NCBI RefSeq assembly: GCF_963678635.1
Contig: NC_087064.1
Location: forward strand, 23,176,509-23,236,508
Length of the DNA: 60,000 nt
Reading direction: 5' to 3'
DNA from: Symsagittifera roscoffensis
Lineage: Eukaryota; Xenacoelomorpha; Acoela; Convolutidae
The notes beneath the pieces are model-generated. The model did no database searches. It was not told the origin of the DNA and saw nothing but the letters and a program-made list of their open reading frames with translations. Shown piece after piece: positions 44,738 to 56,349 of this stretch. A program made the translations under genes and the position numbers. How positions within the stretch are numbered: the first letter of the stretch is position 1; every line of letters begins with the position of its first letter.

Positions 44738-45883
44738 GTATCCCATTCACTATAATTACACTATTTTACATTATACAATAATTACATTATACCATACACT
44801 AATCTAGAAACAAATTACAGAGTCTGACACTTAGGTGAAAACTTCCGCTACTCAAAATTGCCAATTCCAGATTTGCACGACTAAAATTCATCATCTCATC
44901 ATTTTTGCGGATGAAAATGGTCTTTATTAGAATTATCCGGAGATTGCATATTCTCCACTTATTTTCTTCCATGATTGTAGATAATATAACTGGAAAATAG
45001 CCAAACAAATAGTATACACTTAGCGGAAGGCGGGGGCAAACATTTTGGCAAACTAGGGTCCTTAGAGTTTGGGTAAACATCAACCTAAAAAAACGTCGCA
45101 ATTTTTGCTGAATTTTTGCTTCTAAAACTATTTGGTCCCTAATTTTAGGCATTAATGTTTAGACTTCGAAAGTTGCCACAATTATAAGATTAGGCTGCTC
45201 TGAAAATGTCGTGGAACTGTCTTTACTTGACTGTCTGTAAATGTCTTTAGTGCGACTCGTAGCGACTCCGGATTCTTCTATAATTTTATACTCATGATGC
45301 AATTATGCTTTCTTTTTTTCAATAAGACGAACCATATTTTAATCGGAGCATCGGGTTATAAAATCATCCAACCGTCTGAGTCGTGATTCCCGTTCATGCC
45401 GTATGCCGAAGGTTTCTCTCGCCTAAAGTTTTAGTCGTAACCATTCAAACCATTCTTTTTTGTTTGTAACAAGATAAGCCAGTCGCTGTGCAAATGTCAC
45501 AGAATGGTCTGACCACAATCATCGTTCCAAAAAGCGTGAAACAAATCTAAGAATTTTTGGAAAAAAATGTGGTGCCGTTTTTCCACAGGCCATAACATGC
45601 TGATAAAAGTTATTGATAATTAATTTATAAGTTTTAATTTAAAAAAAAAACAAAAAACAAGTAACATCTTACCTGGACATATATGAGTGCAAAAACGAAC
45701 ATATCACATAAAAATATGGCTTTGAAGCGATAAAAAACTTGAACTTTTGAGAAATACCCTGCAAAAAGAGATAACAATCACAAACAAACCTGGCTCAAGA
45801 AAGGTGATAGACACGACCAATTTAACTGCCATGTTACAGGTACACATGATCTTAGAAAGAAAAGGATCATTGAAAGATAGAAA

Positions 45884-45950
45884 GACTGCTCGTGTCGGGG
45901 CAAGGCATAGCCCTGAGTATTCCAACTGCAGCTTAATATACTGAAATAGC
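45884..45950 (-). repeat. R1 terminal fragment (intron 4)
   Basis: AGACTGCTCGTGTCGGGGCA, CATAGCCCTGAGTATTCC and AACTGCAGCTTAAT match the stem-loop end of R1, with a small insertion in the loop. Confidence 0.5.
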
Positions 45951-46220
45951 TCTTCTTGAAAATAAGAATTGATTTTTCCAACAAAATTTAAGCTTTTATT
46001 ACTTCCTCCTCACGCAATTTTAAGCACACGGTAATAAAATTAGCAAAATTTTACGCAATTTTTGAATCGTTTAACTAGTTTCAATTCAGTTGGGAATGCG
46101 TACCGAGACGCATTCGAAAATCATGACAAATTGGTAATGTCAATAAAATTACCGATCAGTTGAAAATGCAGATAGGCTCAATCACTGGTTCAAAAATTCT
46201 GAAACAGGTCAGGTACAACG

Positions 46221-46285
46221 AGACTGCTCGCATCAGGGCAAAGCCCTGAATCTTCCGACTGCCTTTTAATTGGTCTCAAATAAAT
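46221..46285 (-). repeat. R1 terminal fragment (intron 4)
   Basis: GAGACTGCTCGCATCAGGGC, AAAGCCCTGAATCTTCCGAC and TTTTAATTGGTCTCAAATA match the R1 end. The GGGC/GCCC stem is intact. Only the terminal 60-70 bp are present. Confidence 0.6.
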
Positions 46286-47204
46286 TTTTGCTAAATTAAA
46301 TATTTGCAAAGCTTTAAATTTGTTTCTCTTTTTTCTCACTTCTTCCATTTTTTTTTGATATGAAAAGCAGACTAATTAGGTCATTACAAAGATTTTTAGT
46401 CCTCGTATTTAACCTACTTAACCCATCCATTAAACCACAAAAAGGATGCTCGTGCGAGGTGAGGGGAGAAAAGGAGTCGAATTTTAAGCTGATAATATCA
46501 ACTTTTAAGTGTTAAAATTTGAGTCGTGTGTAGAATTAATCAGACCAATTAGCTTATTGCCTCAAATCAATATAAAACAATTTTGTAGTGCGGTATAATT
46601 CGGTTCCTGTACAATATAAAACGAGCAATTTAGACACAGTCGTGAGTGGGTTTTATAATGGTGTGCACAACCAGCTGGGCTCAAACAGATCAAGGGATCG
46701 ATCCACCGATGGAGCAAAGAGTTTTGTTAAATTTTTCTTATTAAATAAACAACCCGACTCTATAAAATCCTCACTTTCTCTTAAAGTCGGAACAATAATT
46801 AAACAAAAAATATTGCGGGCAAAGAGTCAATTTTTCGCTACATTTCAGTTCAAAAAACATTTTTCGGTGTTAAAAAAATCCGTCACAAATTTTTAATTAG
46901 AAAAATGCATTCGTCAGGGAAAAAATCTACGGAATGTGAAACTATAACTTAAGTAAATTTTTAATTTATTCTAGACATTGTAATCGGGTCTTGAGCATTT
47001 TGCACAGTCTGTTCGATCTTTAGAAACAGACTTTCGATTCTCGCAGATCACGGTGCTCTCATGATTGTGTTTAGATTTTGTCTGCAACTTTAAGTTGACT
47101 TTCTGTACAACCATTGATTTTTCAAATTACTTTGCCTAGTTCTTTGTATACTTTGTTTGAAAGAAACTTGTCTCTGTTTGGTTCAGTTTTTTCTTAAATA
47201 ATTT

Positions 47205-47340
47205 TATCATGTGGTCAAATCAAAGTTGGAAATAATTTTACCCATGATCATTTCTAAAAAGTCATAGTGGTTTGAAAATTGCTTAGATGCTCAAAATATT
47301 AAACTCAATTACGCGCACTTTCAAAAAAAAATTTTGAGGG
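47205..47340 (+). repeat. Diverged R1 middle fragment (intron 4)
   Basis: ACCCATGATCATTTCTAAAAAG, CATAGTGGTTTGAAAATTGC and CTCAATTACGCGCAC follow the R1 centre. The remainder of intron 4 (44738-48993) shows no further gene or repeat that I can support. Confidence 0.4.
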
Positions 47341-48993
47341 CCTAGGGATTTAGACGATAAGCAGTTTAGACAGATGCTTAAAAAACGAAATTAGACGAAA
47401 TTTTCTTTTTTACAGATCTGGCATTTTAGACGAAAAAGCTATGAAAAGGAAAGGACCAACAAAATTTTTTTTAAGAGTCAAGTTTCACAAGTACAAAAAG
47501 AACACAAAATGTCAATACCTATCAAAACAATTAGTTTCAATGAACATAAAATGTCAAATCCGAATATTGCAGGAGAGTTCTGAATTGTATAAATTATGAA
47601 TGATTGACTTGGAAAATTTTTAGCCACAGAATTTAACTGTTGTCTGCAAACAATTTTATTTTTCCCACGCAATTTGTCTGCAAACAATTTTAATCTCTCT
47701 CACTTTTGTCTATTTTCTCACAATTTCAGTTTTGCAAAATCGTCTAGTTTCCTTTTAAGTACCTCGAACTAATTTGCTGATCATCTAATTTCTCGACCCC
47801 CGTTTTTTGTGCTCGCTAATGTGTAATCGATAATTAAGCAAGCGCGGCAAATTACTCCCCACTCCAAGTTGAACTGACGCAACTTAATTGGTCTCATTAC
47901 TTGGTTATCAAACTCAATTTATAACAATTGCGTCTGCAAATAAAGACATTTAAAAGTTAATTGCCTATTAGTTTCTCTTCCAATAAAGTTTTACAGCACG
48001 CTTTAAAAGTGATTAAAAAACTCAAGGATTTGCTTTCCTTAGAAAAAATTGCCAACTGGAGCAATTTGAGATTATTCATGACTACGCAAAATTCAGGACT
48101 GCTAACGCAAAGCTTATCGAGCGATGGATTAGTTCCACCAAGATGTTCAGGTCCACTAATTGATTCAAACTTTTTTGATTTCAATGTACCCATCTTTCTT
48201 TTTTCTATGTTTCTGGATAAGGAGAAACTTATTTAGAAAAAATTAAGTTTCTTCTCATTTAAAAAAATTAAATTATTTGTTGAAGAAAAAAAACTAGATT
48301 AGACGCGTTAAAATCAGGCTGTCAAATCAGTGCTTGGTCGTTGATGAAAAAAGCTTTGTGGTACAGATTTCGAAGAAAACAACCCAATGCTTATGCTCGG
48401 ATTGGTTTTTCTCCGGACAAATTTTGACTCAAAATCGTTAAGCTAACTGTCTTTGCCTGTTTTTTTTTCCAAGCGTTCCCGGATAGGATTCGCATTAAAA
48501 TTCAGGAATGTACTACTTTTGCTGCAGTATTTTGGTCGATTTAAAGAATGTACCAGTCATAATACATGGATGAACTATGTTGTAATCATGCGCTTGTATC
48601 AATATCAGCTACTAGCGCAATTTTGATAAACACTTGTAATTTAATGAAATATTGATGAAAGATCTTTTATACTCTTCTGAATTGCAATGCAACTTCATCC
48701 CGGTTTCGAAAGTATTCAAGCACAGGAACTCAGATATAAAAAGTCAACTGTTGCTTTTTTATCACAGTAACAGATAAACAGTTTATCACTTTGTTTTTCA
48801 ATTTTGTGTGTGACTTCCCTTGTGTGTGTCATTCAGGTTCAATGCTCCAATACGTGAAGTATGCTTATGATTATGTTTTTAAATGAGTTGTTATTAACAT
48901 TGGCAGTGTTGTTTTTTGGTGATGTTTTATATTGATTTTTATTATAAAATTGTGTCCCTTGTTAATGCTGTTGCTGATGATGGGCAATTGTAG

Positions 48994-49147
48994 GTACTGG
49001 GCCATTTCGCAGCCATTCGATTATGGAATGGAGCGGACGAAGGGACTGATTGGGAAGTTGATAGTGGCCATCTGGGTGCTCAGTCTCATCATATCACTCC
49101 CACTCTGCACCATCTGGAGGAGTGAGGGCAGGGGACACAACGGACAG
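48994..49147 (+). CDS. Amine receptor exon 5: DRY end, loop 2, TM4
   Basis: The acceptor GGGCAATTGTAG|G completes Arg of DRY. The exon reads YWAISQPFDYG, then TM4 KLIVAIWVLSLIISLPL with W662 (4.50), and the start of extracellular loop 2 (RSEGRGHNGQ). It ends CGGACAG|gtcagt in phase 0. DRYWAI followed by a P and DY is typical of 5-HT1 and related amine receptors. Confidence 0.92.
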
Positions 49148-49585
49148 GTCAGTACTCACACACGACCCTCTACATCTCACATAACACTTCATCACAATTT
49201 TACACCCCCTTCAATTGGTTCCCTCCCACCTCATGAAATAAGTGCAAATACTCGGCAAGTAGACTCATAGTTCATCAAAAATGATTGCTCATTAATTTTT
49301 TTTTCTACTTTTGATCTGAGACCATCGGTATAATTTTATGGCGCAGAGGAACAAATCATCAAACATATTCGATTACATAGTCGTAATTGGGAAAAAATCA
49401 ACTTTTATATGTTATTTGACTTTGAAATTTAAACTTAAAATCTGAAATTTTCTCAAAGAAGTTTTAGTAGTGATGACTTCTGCGCAGACCTTTGAGATCA
49501 GTATTGACATTAGTTATGGTTATGGTATTTTATTAGTTATGGCTCGACAAAAATAGTGTCTGTAGTAGTTTTTTTGTCATTCCAG

Positions 49586-50365
49586 GACTGTGTTCTGATC
49601 GACAACATAGCCTACATAGTGTACTCTGCCATCGGGTCCTTCTACGCACCACTGCTGCTCATGGTGGTGTTATACATTCGCATATACCAAGTGGCGGCCA
49701 AGAGGGGCAGAGCAAGACGGAAACGAAACAACAACACCTTGCGACACCTTGCGCTCGGAGGAGTCGCGCTGCACTCACCTGGAACAATGCACATGCAACC
49801 GTCGTCGCCATCGCCGCCGGCAGGCATTGCTGGCGACGGTGAAACATGTCTGGACGAAGCGCCGCCGAGGAATAAATCATCAAATACCTTGGCGCCGGAT
49901 GAAGGGACTGAAATCACCCCTGCTGTACAGGAAAGAACCCCACTTCCCACAAAGAGAAACTCAAACGCATCAAACATGAGTTGTGGGGCTTCGAGTGGAA
50001 AACGATCGGAAATGACGTTTACCGAGCGCATATCGTACTCGGCGACTGGAGTGGTAATCAGTTTGAAAAAGAACCCAGCACGATCACTCATATCTCTGCG
50101 AACAGAGCAGAAAGCAGCCAAGACCCTGGGCATCATTCTGGGTTCATTCATAGCCTGCTGGTTGCCGTTCTTCATTCTTTACGTCAGTGGACCCCTCCTA
50201 AACTTCTTTGAACTTTCCGCGCCAGTTTGGGTGTTCAAGTTGTTCACGTGGCTGGGCTATCTGAACTCCTGCTGCAACCCAATCATTTACACAATCTTCA
50301 ACAAAGAGTTCAGACAAGCATTTCAGAAGATTTGCAAAAAAGTCTGCTGCAGGTATCGGCGATAG
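49586..50365 (+). CDS. Amine receptor exon 6: loop 2 cysteine, TM5, loop 3, TM6-TM7, C-tail
   Basis: The acceptor TTTGTCATTCCAG|GAC begins with DC688, the conserved loop-2 cysteine. TM5 carries S700, A701 and S704 (5.42, 5.43, 5.46) before P708 in YSAIGSFYAPLLLMVVLY. A basic stretch (KRGRARRKR) opens a third intracellular loop of about 125 residues, rich in Ser, Thr and Pro. TM6 reads KTLGIILGSFIACWLPFF with E860, W878, P880, F881, F882. TM7 reads TWLGYLNSCCNPIIY with T907, Y911, P918. The tail is only about 24 residues, ending in KKVCCRYRR, whose cysteines could be palmitoylated. T7.39 is D2-like, whereas 5-HT1 receptors usually have Asn there. The stop is TAG at 50363-50365. Confidence 0.93.
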   Translation, partial: DCVLIDNIAYIVYSAIGSFYAPLLLMVVLYIRIYQVAAKRGRARRKRNNNTLRHLALGGVALHSPGTMHMQPSSPSPPAGIAGDGETCLDEAPPRNKSSNTLAPDEGTEITPAVQERTPLPTKRNSNASNMSCGASSGKRSEMTFTERISYSATGVVISLKKNPARSLISLRTEQKAAKTLGIILGSFIACWLPFFILYVSGPLLNFFELSAPVWVFKLFTWLGYLNSCCNPIIYTIFNKEFRQAFQKICKKVCCRYRR

Positions 50366-50737
50366 TAGCCTCCAAAAACTGATTTCACAGCTTTTCTGTA
50401 TTCAGAAAACAAATTGAATGTGAAGGGAATCACTTTGTGCTGTAGCTAATTTGGTAATTGTATTCGTTGCTGTGAAAATATTTTCTGTATTTTGCCTCGA
50501 TTTTTGCACGTGAACTCAAAGTATCAGGAAATGGCAAGGGAGTGAATAAAACGTATCAACAAAAAAGGCCACTTACCCAATCACAAAATGAGAGACTACA
50601 GAAAGTGAAAATTATATAAAATTTTCCCGGCTTGTGTTTTTCTTTCCCCTGCTTTTTAACGTTTACATGTAAATTTTAGCCTCTCGCTACAATAAAAGAT
50701 TGATTTATGCTAGATTTTGGCGGAAACTCCTTCGGTA
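50366..50737 (+). other. 3' UTR and downstream flank of the receptor gene
   Basis: Two AATAAA polyadenylation signals lie at 50545-50550 and 50691-50696. The first is within 200 bases of the stop. Which is used cannot be told from sequence alone. Confidence 0.6.
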
Positions 50738-50973
50738 CTCTCAGGATGCGACCCCCTGGTCACCCAAAAGTACCTTTTACGACATCCGTTTTTGGTCAAC
50801 CATCCTTACTTTTTTTCGTTTTTTTTTAACGTCAGTATGCACTGAAGGGAAGAGCGCACATCAAAAAAAGTATTAATTTTTGGCCAAATTTTTCCAAAAA
50901 TTACAGTGAAAACTAATGCTAGTGTTTTTAGATTGGAAAATCAGCCGATGAAATGATTTGACCTTCTTTCCTC
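50738..50973 (+). repeat. hAT-like MITE fragment downstream of the receptor gene
   Basis: GCGACCCCCTGGTCACCCAAA, CCGTTTTTGGTCAACCATCC, AGAGCGCACATCAAAAAAAG and TTTTTGGCCAAATTTTTCC match the interior of the complete copy. The termini are not present. Confidence 0.6.
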
Positions 50974-51439
50974 AGCTAAGAAAATATCTGAAAGCGGTCT
51001 GTGAAAATTTGAATCCCCTGTGGAATATCAAAAATCGGCGCCTGCGTCGAACCTTCATTACGAGGCGAAACTGTGCACTGGATAGGCGCACAATTTTGTG
51101 TCTGTATGTTCCTGGATTTCATAGACAAATTTTCATTATGTTCCAAAATGTAAATCGATTCCTCTTACAAAGATGCCGTGGATTCCGCGTACAAATACCT
51201 GTAACGTAAATTTTGTCGGCACATTTTTTGTGTCGCAGATTTCGCAACAAGCCAATTTAGCTACTTGTTCTGAATTCCGAAACTGTGAGTGGATTCCACA
51301 AAATGTAAGTGGAACCGCAATGTAAGTGGATTCCGCAAACTCTTAGTGGATTCCGAATTTTGTTTCCAACTAAACTCGCAGATGAACAATAAAAAGCTAG
51401 AGCTGGAAGTCTTACTATAGCAATGCAAATTTTAAAAAC

Positions 51440-51620
51440 GGATTTTAAACAAAATTGGCGGACTAACTAAAAGGTGGACTCTATCAGTGGACTCCAACTA
51501 AAATGGTGGACTCCAATGCGGAGTTTATACTAAATTGGTTGACTAACTAAAAGGTGGACTCCATCGGTGGACTCCAACTAAATTGGTGGACTCCATTGGT
51601 TAACTAAAAGATGACCTCCG
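51440..51620. repeat. GGTGGACTCCA minisatellite (array copy 1)
   Basis: The words GGTGGACTCC, AACTAAATTGG and AACTAAAAGG alternate with a spacing of about 25-30 bp. The same block recurs at 53690-53810 (shorter), 57130-57310 and 59390-59570. Copy number differs between units, as expected for slippage. Confidence 0.75.
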
Positions 51621-52554
51621 CAAATTTAGTTAAGCAATGTTTTGAGAATTGTTTGTGGATTCCGCTGCCAATGGTTAGGTCCTTGCTTTTAAAATTTGGA
51701 AACACCGATCACTATTTTGGAAACAAAACAACGAATAAATCCAAAAATTGGAGTAATTGGATAGTGAGTGTTTAGAAACACAACACAAAGCATATCGCCG
51801 AATTAGATCAGTATTTGGGATTGCATCAACCCCAAATACTGGTTTTGGGAACAAAACACCGAATAAACACAACACCGAATAAATTGTTTTTATTTTTGGA
51901 AACCTAACGCAAAACAAATCGCCGAATTAGGCCAGTGTTTGAGCTTGCATCGATCCCAAAAACCGGTCAAAATTTGGAATTCCATCAGTCGCAAATACTG
52001 ATCTAGTTGAATCTGATTCTAGTGAAATCATTAGGGCAGTATTTGAGATTTAGGTTTATTTGAGATTTATACAATGTTTTAGATAATTGTTTGTGGAATC
52101 CAAAGCAGCAAAGAAAATCAAAGAAAAGTAGCAATGATGCGGAATCCGCGACAAACCTGATTTGGGCTGTTAGGAATTCCGTTAACGATGCACGAAATGC
52201 ACAGTTTGGCCGCGTAATGTTAGTTATATCCATTTATTAAGTATGAGGGCAGCTGAAATTACTGTTTTTGAAAATTTCTGAAAATCTAGGCAATTTTTCC
52301 GGCGTCTGATAAAAGTAACAGACATTTTGCGCTCGGGTCGTTTTTTTATCCAAGCAAACTTCGACTTTGTAAACAACATTTTTTGGCGAAAAATTCTGCA
52401 ATCTAAAATCTTTTGGTGCCTTGAGCTCAAAACTTTTTACCTTGATATATTAGAATCTGCCGTTTGAAAATAGTCACTTCCAGCAGTAAATAAGCGAGCG
52501 CTCGCACTGAGCACCCATGTATACTTAGAGATTTTTTTGTCATCACATTTTCCA

Positions 52555-52680
52555 GTGGCGGGTCTAGAATTGTCTCGAGGGGGGCGCGGATTTTCAAAAA
52601 ATCTTCGACAAGATTGTCGAATTTTCTTAAGGTCAACCAGATTGATTTTTTGACCTCTCCCAAAGCACTAAAAAGAATCC
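52555..52680 (-). repeat. hAT-like MITE end embedded in the array unit
   Basis: GGCGGGTCTAGAATTGTCTC, a short G-run, GCGGATTTTCAAAAAATC and TTAAGGTCAACCAGATTG mark one end of the CAGGGGCGG family. The same piece sits at 54735-54855 and 58247-58380, so the MITE inserted before the array expanded. Confidence 0.6.
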
Positions 52681-53174
52681 ATTTTGCTGTTTAAGTGCTT
52701 TGGTGATTTAACACTTCATTTCACTTCCTAAAAAGCTTTCCTTGGATCTTATTTGATCAACACTCCGCCCGGCTTGTTAGCGTTATTTTTAAACCAAGAT
52801 GCCAAAATTACTCCGTTTTGGATAAAACGATGTTGGTCCAAAATTTGCATCATAGCAATCTATGAAGAATTTATTGCACTTTTCGTTCACATCAAAATTT
52901 TTTATTATTTACCCAGTTTGTGACAAACGCGCTTTCAAATTGAAAACTTGTTCGCATTATCGAAATCAGCGATGTAATAAGCAAATATTTTTGGATCTTT
53001 TTTTTTCCACGGCAGTGTGATTTTGGTATCATTTTCCATTTTTTTCTACTTTTTTTTTCATTCCATCTAACTTGAGATTTTGTCTAAATAATGTGGTAAA
53101 CTTAATAAATAGTTTCAGATGGCGGACACGAAGTTCAATGCATTGTTTTAAATTAAGTAATAAGCAAATCATGA

Positions 53175-53641
53175 CCAATTAGTGAAGGATATTCAAAAAT
53201 TACTCTCGAAGATCTCCGAAAAAAAGACAAAAGAATCACAAAACAAAGTGAGCAGATCGTGATGCTGGAGAAAGAAGAAACATACTTAGAACTGCAGATA
53301 TCAGAACAGGAACGATATCTTTCACGAAAAAGCAATCTTATTGAAATCTGGAATTGAACATTGATAACCTCAGGTGTTGTATATGCGAGTTCTTCCTGCA
53401 TAAACTTGAGTATAAAATTTTTCACGCAGAAATAAAAGCTTGTCATTCTCACAACGAGGGCAATGGAAAGATTACCTCTACCATTAGAGTTGATTTTAAG
53501 TACTTCGAGGACAAGAATGCTTTTTATCATCGTCGAATGAAGCTAGGCAAACATCCAAACCAAAGCAGTTTGAAGCTCATTTTTCCAAAAAAAAATTGCT
53601 CCCCAAAAAATGATACTGAGCTACAAAAACTTGCCTGTTAA
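53175..53641 (+). pseudogene. LINE ORF1-like fragment (coiled coil plus RNA-binding-like part), frameshifted
   Basis: An open frame 53175-53357 reads as a Lys/Glu-rich coiled coil (LEDLRKKDKRI, LEKEETYLELQ) ending SRKSNLIEIWN, close to the SRRNNxEI motif of many LINE ORF1 proteins. The sequence then continues in another frame (53354-53641, 95 codons) with HHRRMKLG-like and FPKKNCSPKN text. That fits the end of an RRM-like ORF1 domain, where basic residues precede an 'xxLTPKNREL'-type segment. One frameshift separates the two halves. The same break occurs in the other units at about 55497 and 59046, so it predates the amplification. Assignment is by motif only; the family is not fixed. Confidence 0.45.
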
Positions 53642-53680
53642 AAAGCATAATTAGCAACAACTCACAATTGCTAACACTAT

Positions 53681-55820
53681 AGCATTGCAGATTTTAAAAA
53701 CGGATTTTAAACTAAATTGGTGGACTAACTAAAAGGTGGACTCCATCGGTGGACTCCAACTAAATTGGTGGACTCCATTGGTTAACTAAAAGGTGACCTC
53801 CGCCAATTTATTTAAGCAAAGTTTTGAGAATTGTTCGTGGATTCCGCTGACAATGGTTAGGCCCTTGCTTTTAAATTTTGGAAACACTGATCACTATTTT
53901 GGAAATACAACAACGAATAAATTCAAAAATTGGAGTAATTGGATAGTGAGTGTTTAGAAACACAACACAAAGCAAATCGCCGAATTAGATCAGTATTTTT
54001 GATTGCATCAACCCCAAATACTGGTTTTGGGAACAAAACACCGAATAAACACAACACCGAATAAATTGTTTTTTTTTGGAAACATAACGCACAACATATT
54101 GCCGAATTAGATCAGTGTTTGAGCTTGCATCGATCCCAAAAACCGGTCAAAATTTGGAATTCCATCAATCGCAAATACTGATCTAGTTTAATCCGATTCT
54201 AGTGAATTCATTAGGGCAGTATTTGAGATTTAGGTTTATTTGAGATTTATACAGTGTTTTAGGTTATTGTTTGTGGAATCCAAAGCAATAAAAAAAATCA
54301 AAGAAAAGTAGCAATGATGCGGAATCCGCGACAAACCTGATTTGGGCTGTTGGGAATTCCGTTAACGATGCACGAAAAGCACAGTTTAGCCGCGTAATGT
54401 TAGTTACATCCATTTATTAAGTATGAGAGCAGCTGAGTTTACTGCTTTTGAAAATTTCTGAAAATCTAGGCAATTTTTCCGACGTCTGATAAAAGTAACA
54501 GACATTTTACGCTCGGGTCGATTTTTTATCCAAGCAAACTTTGACTTTGTAAACAACATTTTTTGGCGAAATTTTCTGCAATCTAAAATCTTTTGGTGCC
54601 TTGACCTCAAAACTTTTTACCTTGATGTATTAGAATCTGCGGTTTGAAAACAGTCACTTCAAGCAGTAAATAAGCGAGCGCTTGCACTGAGCACCCACGT
54701 ATACTTAGAGATTTTTTGTCATCACATTTTCCAGTGGTGGGTCTAAAATTGTCTCGAGGAGGGCGCGGATTTTCAAAAAATTGTCGAAATTTTTAAAGGT
54801 AAACCAGATTGATTTTTTGACCTCTCCCAAAGCACTAAAAAGAATCCATTTTGCTGTTTAATTGCTTTGGTGATTGAACCCTACATTTCACTTCCTAAAA
54901 AGCTTTCCTTTGATCTTATTTGATCAACACTCCGCCCGGTTTGTTAGCGTTATTTTTAAACCTAGAAGCCAAAATTACTCCGTTTTCGATGAAACGATGT
55001 TGGTCCAAATTTTGCATCATAGCAATCTATGAAGAATTTATTGCCCTTTTCGTTCACATCAAAAATTATTATTTTTTACCCAGTTTGAGACAAACGCGCT
55101 TTCAAATTGAAAACTTGGTCGCATTATCGAAATCAGCGATGTAATAAGCAAATTTTTTTGGATCTTTCTTTTTCCACGGCAGTGTGATTCCATTTTTTTC
55201 TACTTTTTTTTTCATTTCATCTAACTTGCGATTTTGTCTAAGTGTTGTGGTAAACTTAATAAATAGTTTCAGATGGCGGACACGAAGTTCAATGCATTGT
55301 TTCAAATTAAGTAATAAGCAAATCATGACCAATTAGTGAAGGATATTCAAAAATTACTCTCGAAGATCTCCGAAAAAAAGACAAAAGAATCACAAAACAA
55401 AGTGAGCAGATCGTACTTAGAAACATACTTAGAACTGCAATTATCAGAACAGGAACGATATCTTTCAAGAGAAAGCAATATTATTGAAATCTGGAATTGA
55501 ACATTGACAACCTCAGGTGTTGTATATGCGAGTTCTTCCTGCAAGAACTTGAGTATAAAATTGTTCACGCAGAAATAAAAGCTTGTCATTCTCACAACGA
55601 GGGCAATGGAAAGATTACCTCTACCGTTATAGTTGATTTTAAGTACTTCGAGGACAAGAATACTTTATATCATCGTCGAATGAAGCTAGGCAAGCATCCA
55701 AACCAAAGCAGTTTCAAGCTCATTTTTCCAAAAAAAAAGTAGTTCCCCAAAAAATGCTACTGAGCTACAAAAACTTGCCTATTAAAGAGCATAATTAACA
55801 ACAAATCACAATTGCCAACA
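53681..55820 (+). repeat. Array unit B, copy 1
   Basis: This lacks the TGGATTCCGC-rich leader of unit A and has fewer minisatellite units. It then follows unit A at an offset of 2143-2180 bp with many substitutions and small deletions, for example loss of the GTGATGCTGGAGAAAGAA stretch in the LINE-like part near 55412. It ends near CACAATTGCCAACAAAAATT. Confidence 0.7.
55330..55742 (+). pseudogene. LINE ORF1-like fragment in unit B
   Basis: Second copy of the sequence at 53175-53641. It has the same frame break before the 55497-55742 open stretch, plus an extra deletion in the coiled-coil part. The open stretch ends earlier (81 codons) at a TAG. Confidence 0.45.
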
Positions 55821-56349
55821 AAAATTAATCCCTCCAAATGAAGATGGCTCTCGAATTGAGATTCCCATGGCCGATCAAAGAGCTCTCGATGGTCTACAAT
55901 CCGCAATCAAATGGCTCTCGATGGTCCTCAATGAGCGATCACGAGAAAAAAGCCAGTGACCTTGGGGCGCACTCTCGTATCTTGTAAGATCTAAAAAAAC
56001 CTGCTTCAACATCTGTAAATTATCGGCACTTTAAACAAATAATATGACAATAAATAGTAAATAATAAGGTAAACAGCTTCCGGTTAACATGTTATCAAAA
56101 ACGTTTCTCAACCAACTCAAAATCTGTAAACATTTTTGATAGCAAACTGACCTTAATCGGACAAACCAGTAGTTTCAAAGGCTTTTGTCTAAGAAAATCT
56201 TATTTTAGCTTTTTCACTTTCGCGCTATAATGACTTCAATAATTTGAGCCTGAACATCTTTCGCACCCAAAGGAGCCAAAACGGGTGCGAGTTTTACGGC
56301 CTGTCGAGTTATATCACGCTATATTGTCTTTTTCCGCAATTAAGGGTTT
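55821..56349. other. Spacer between array blocks, left part
   Basis: The GGCTCTCGATGGTC word recurs in 55850-55935 (GATGGCTCTCGAATTGAG, AGCTCTCGATGGTCTACAAT, TGGCTCTCGATGGTCCTCAA). The remainder shows no recognisable feature. Confidence 0.4.

Larger units (their letters stand above)
22465..50365 (+). other. Host gene span: biogenic amine G-protein-coupled receptor, six coding exons
   Basis: The proposed coding join is 22465-23015, 38335-39443, 40261-40401, 44635-44737, 48994-49147 and 49586-50365: 2838 nt, 945 residues plus stop. Every junction preserves the frame (phases 2, 1, 1, 2, 0). Landmarks are N555 (1.50), D583 (2.50), C610 (3.25), D617 (3.32), D634-R635-Y636, W662 (4.50), C688, S700/A701/S704 in TM5, E860 (6.30), W878-F881-F882 around P880, T907, Y911 and NPIIY with P918. 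The spacing from 1.50 to 2.50 (28) and from 3.32 to 3.49 (17) is exactly canonical. D3.32 and the TM5 serines mean a monoamine ligand. TM3 reads like D2 and 5-HT1 receptors, and the long third loop with a short tail suggests Gi/o coupling. The exact ligand is not determinable. Introns are 15319, 817, 4233, 4256 and 438 bp. Confidence 0.85.
51143..53680 (+). repeat. Array unit A, copy 1
   Basis: The order is: TGGATTCCGC-rich leader (51143-51410), GGTGGACTCC minisatellite (51440-51620), paired CGAATTAGATCAGTATTTGG-type segments, CAAAGAAAATCAAAGAAAAG and GCACAGTTTGGCCGCG (52100-52220), an R1-like stretch GCGCTCGGGTCG to CCTTGAGCTCAAAAC (52325-52440), a hAT-like MITE piece (52555-52680), and a LINE ORF1-like segment (53175-53641). 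Confidence 0.75.

Noticed and set aside
49642-50175. 177-codon minus-strand open frame
   Set aside because: Antisense shadow of receptor exon 6.
53153-53530. 125-codon minus-strand open frame, repeated at 58845-59222
   Set aside because: Identity between copies comes from the array duplication; the + strand LINE ORF1-like text explains the openness better.
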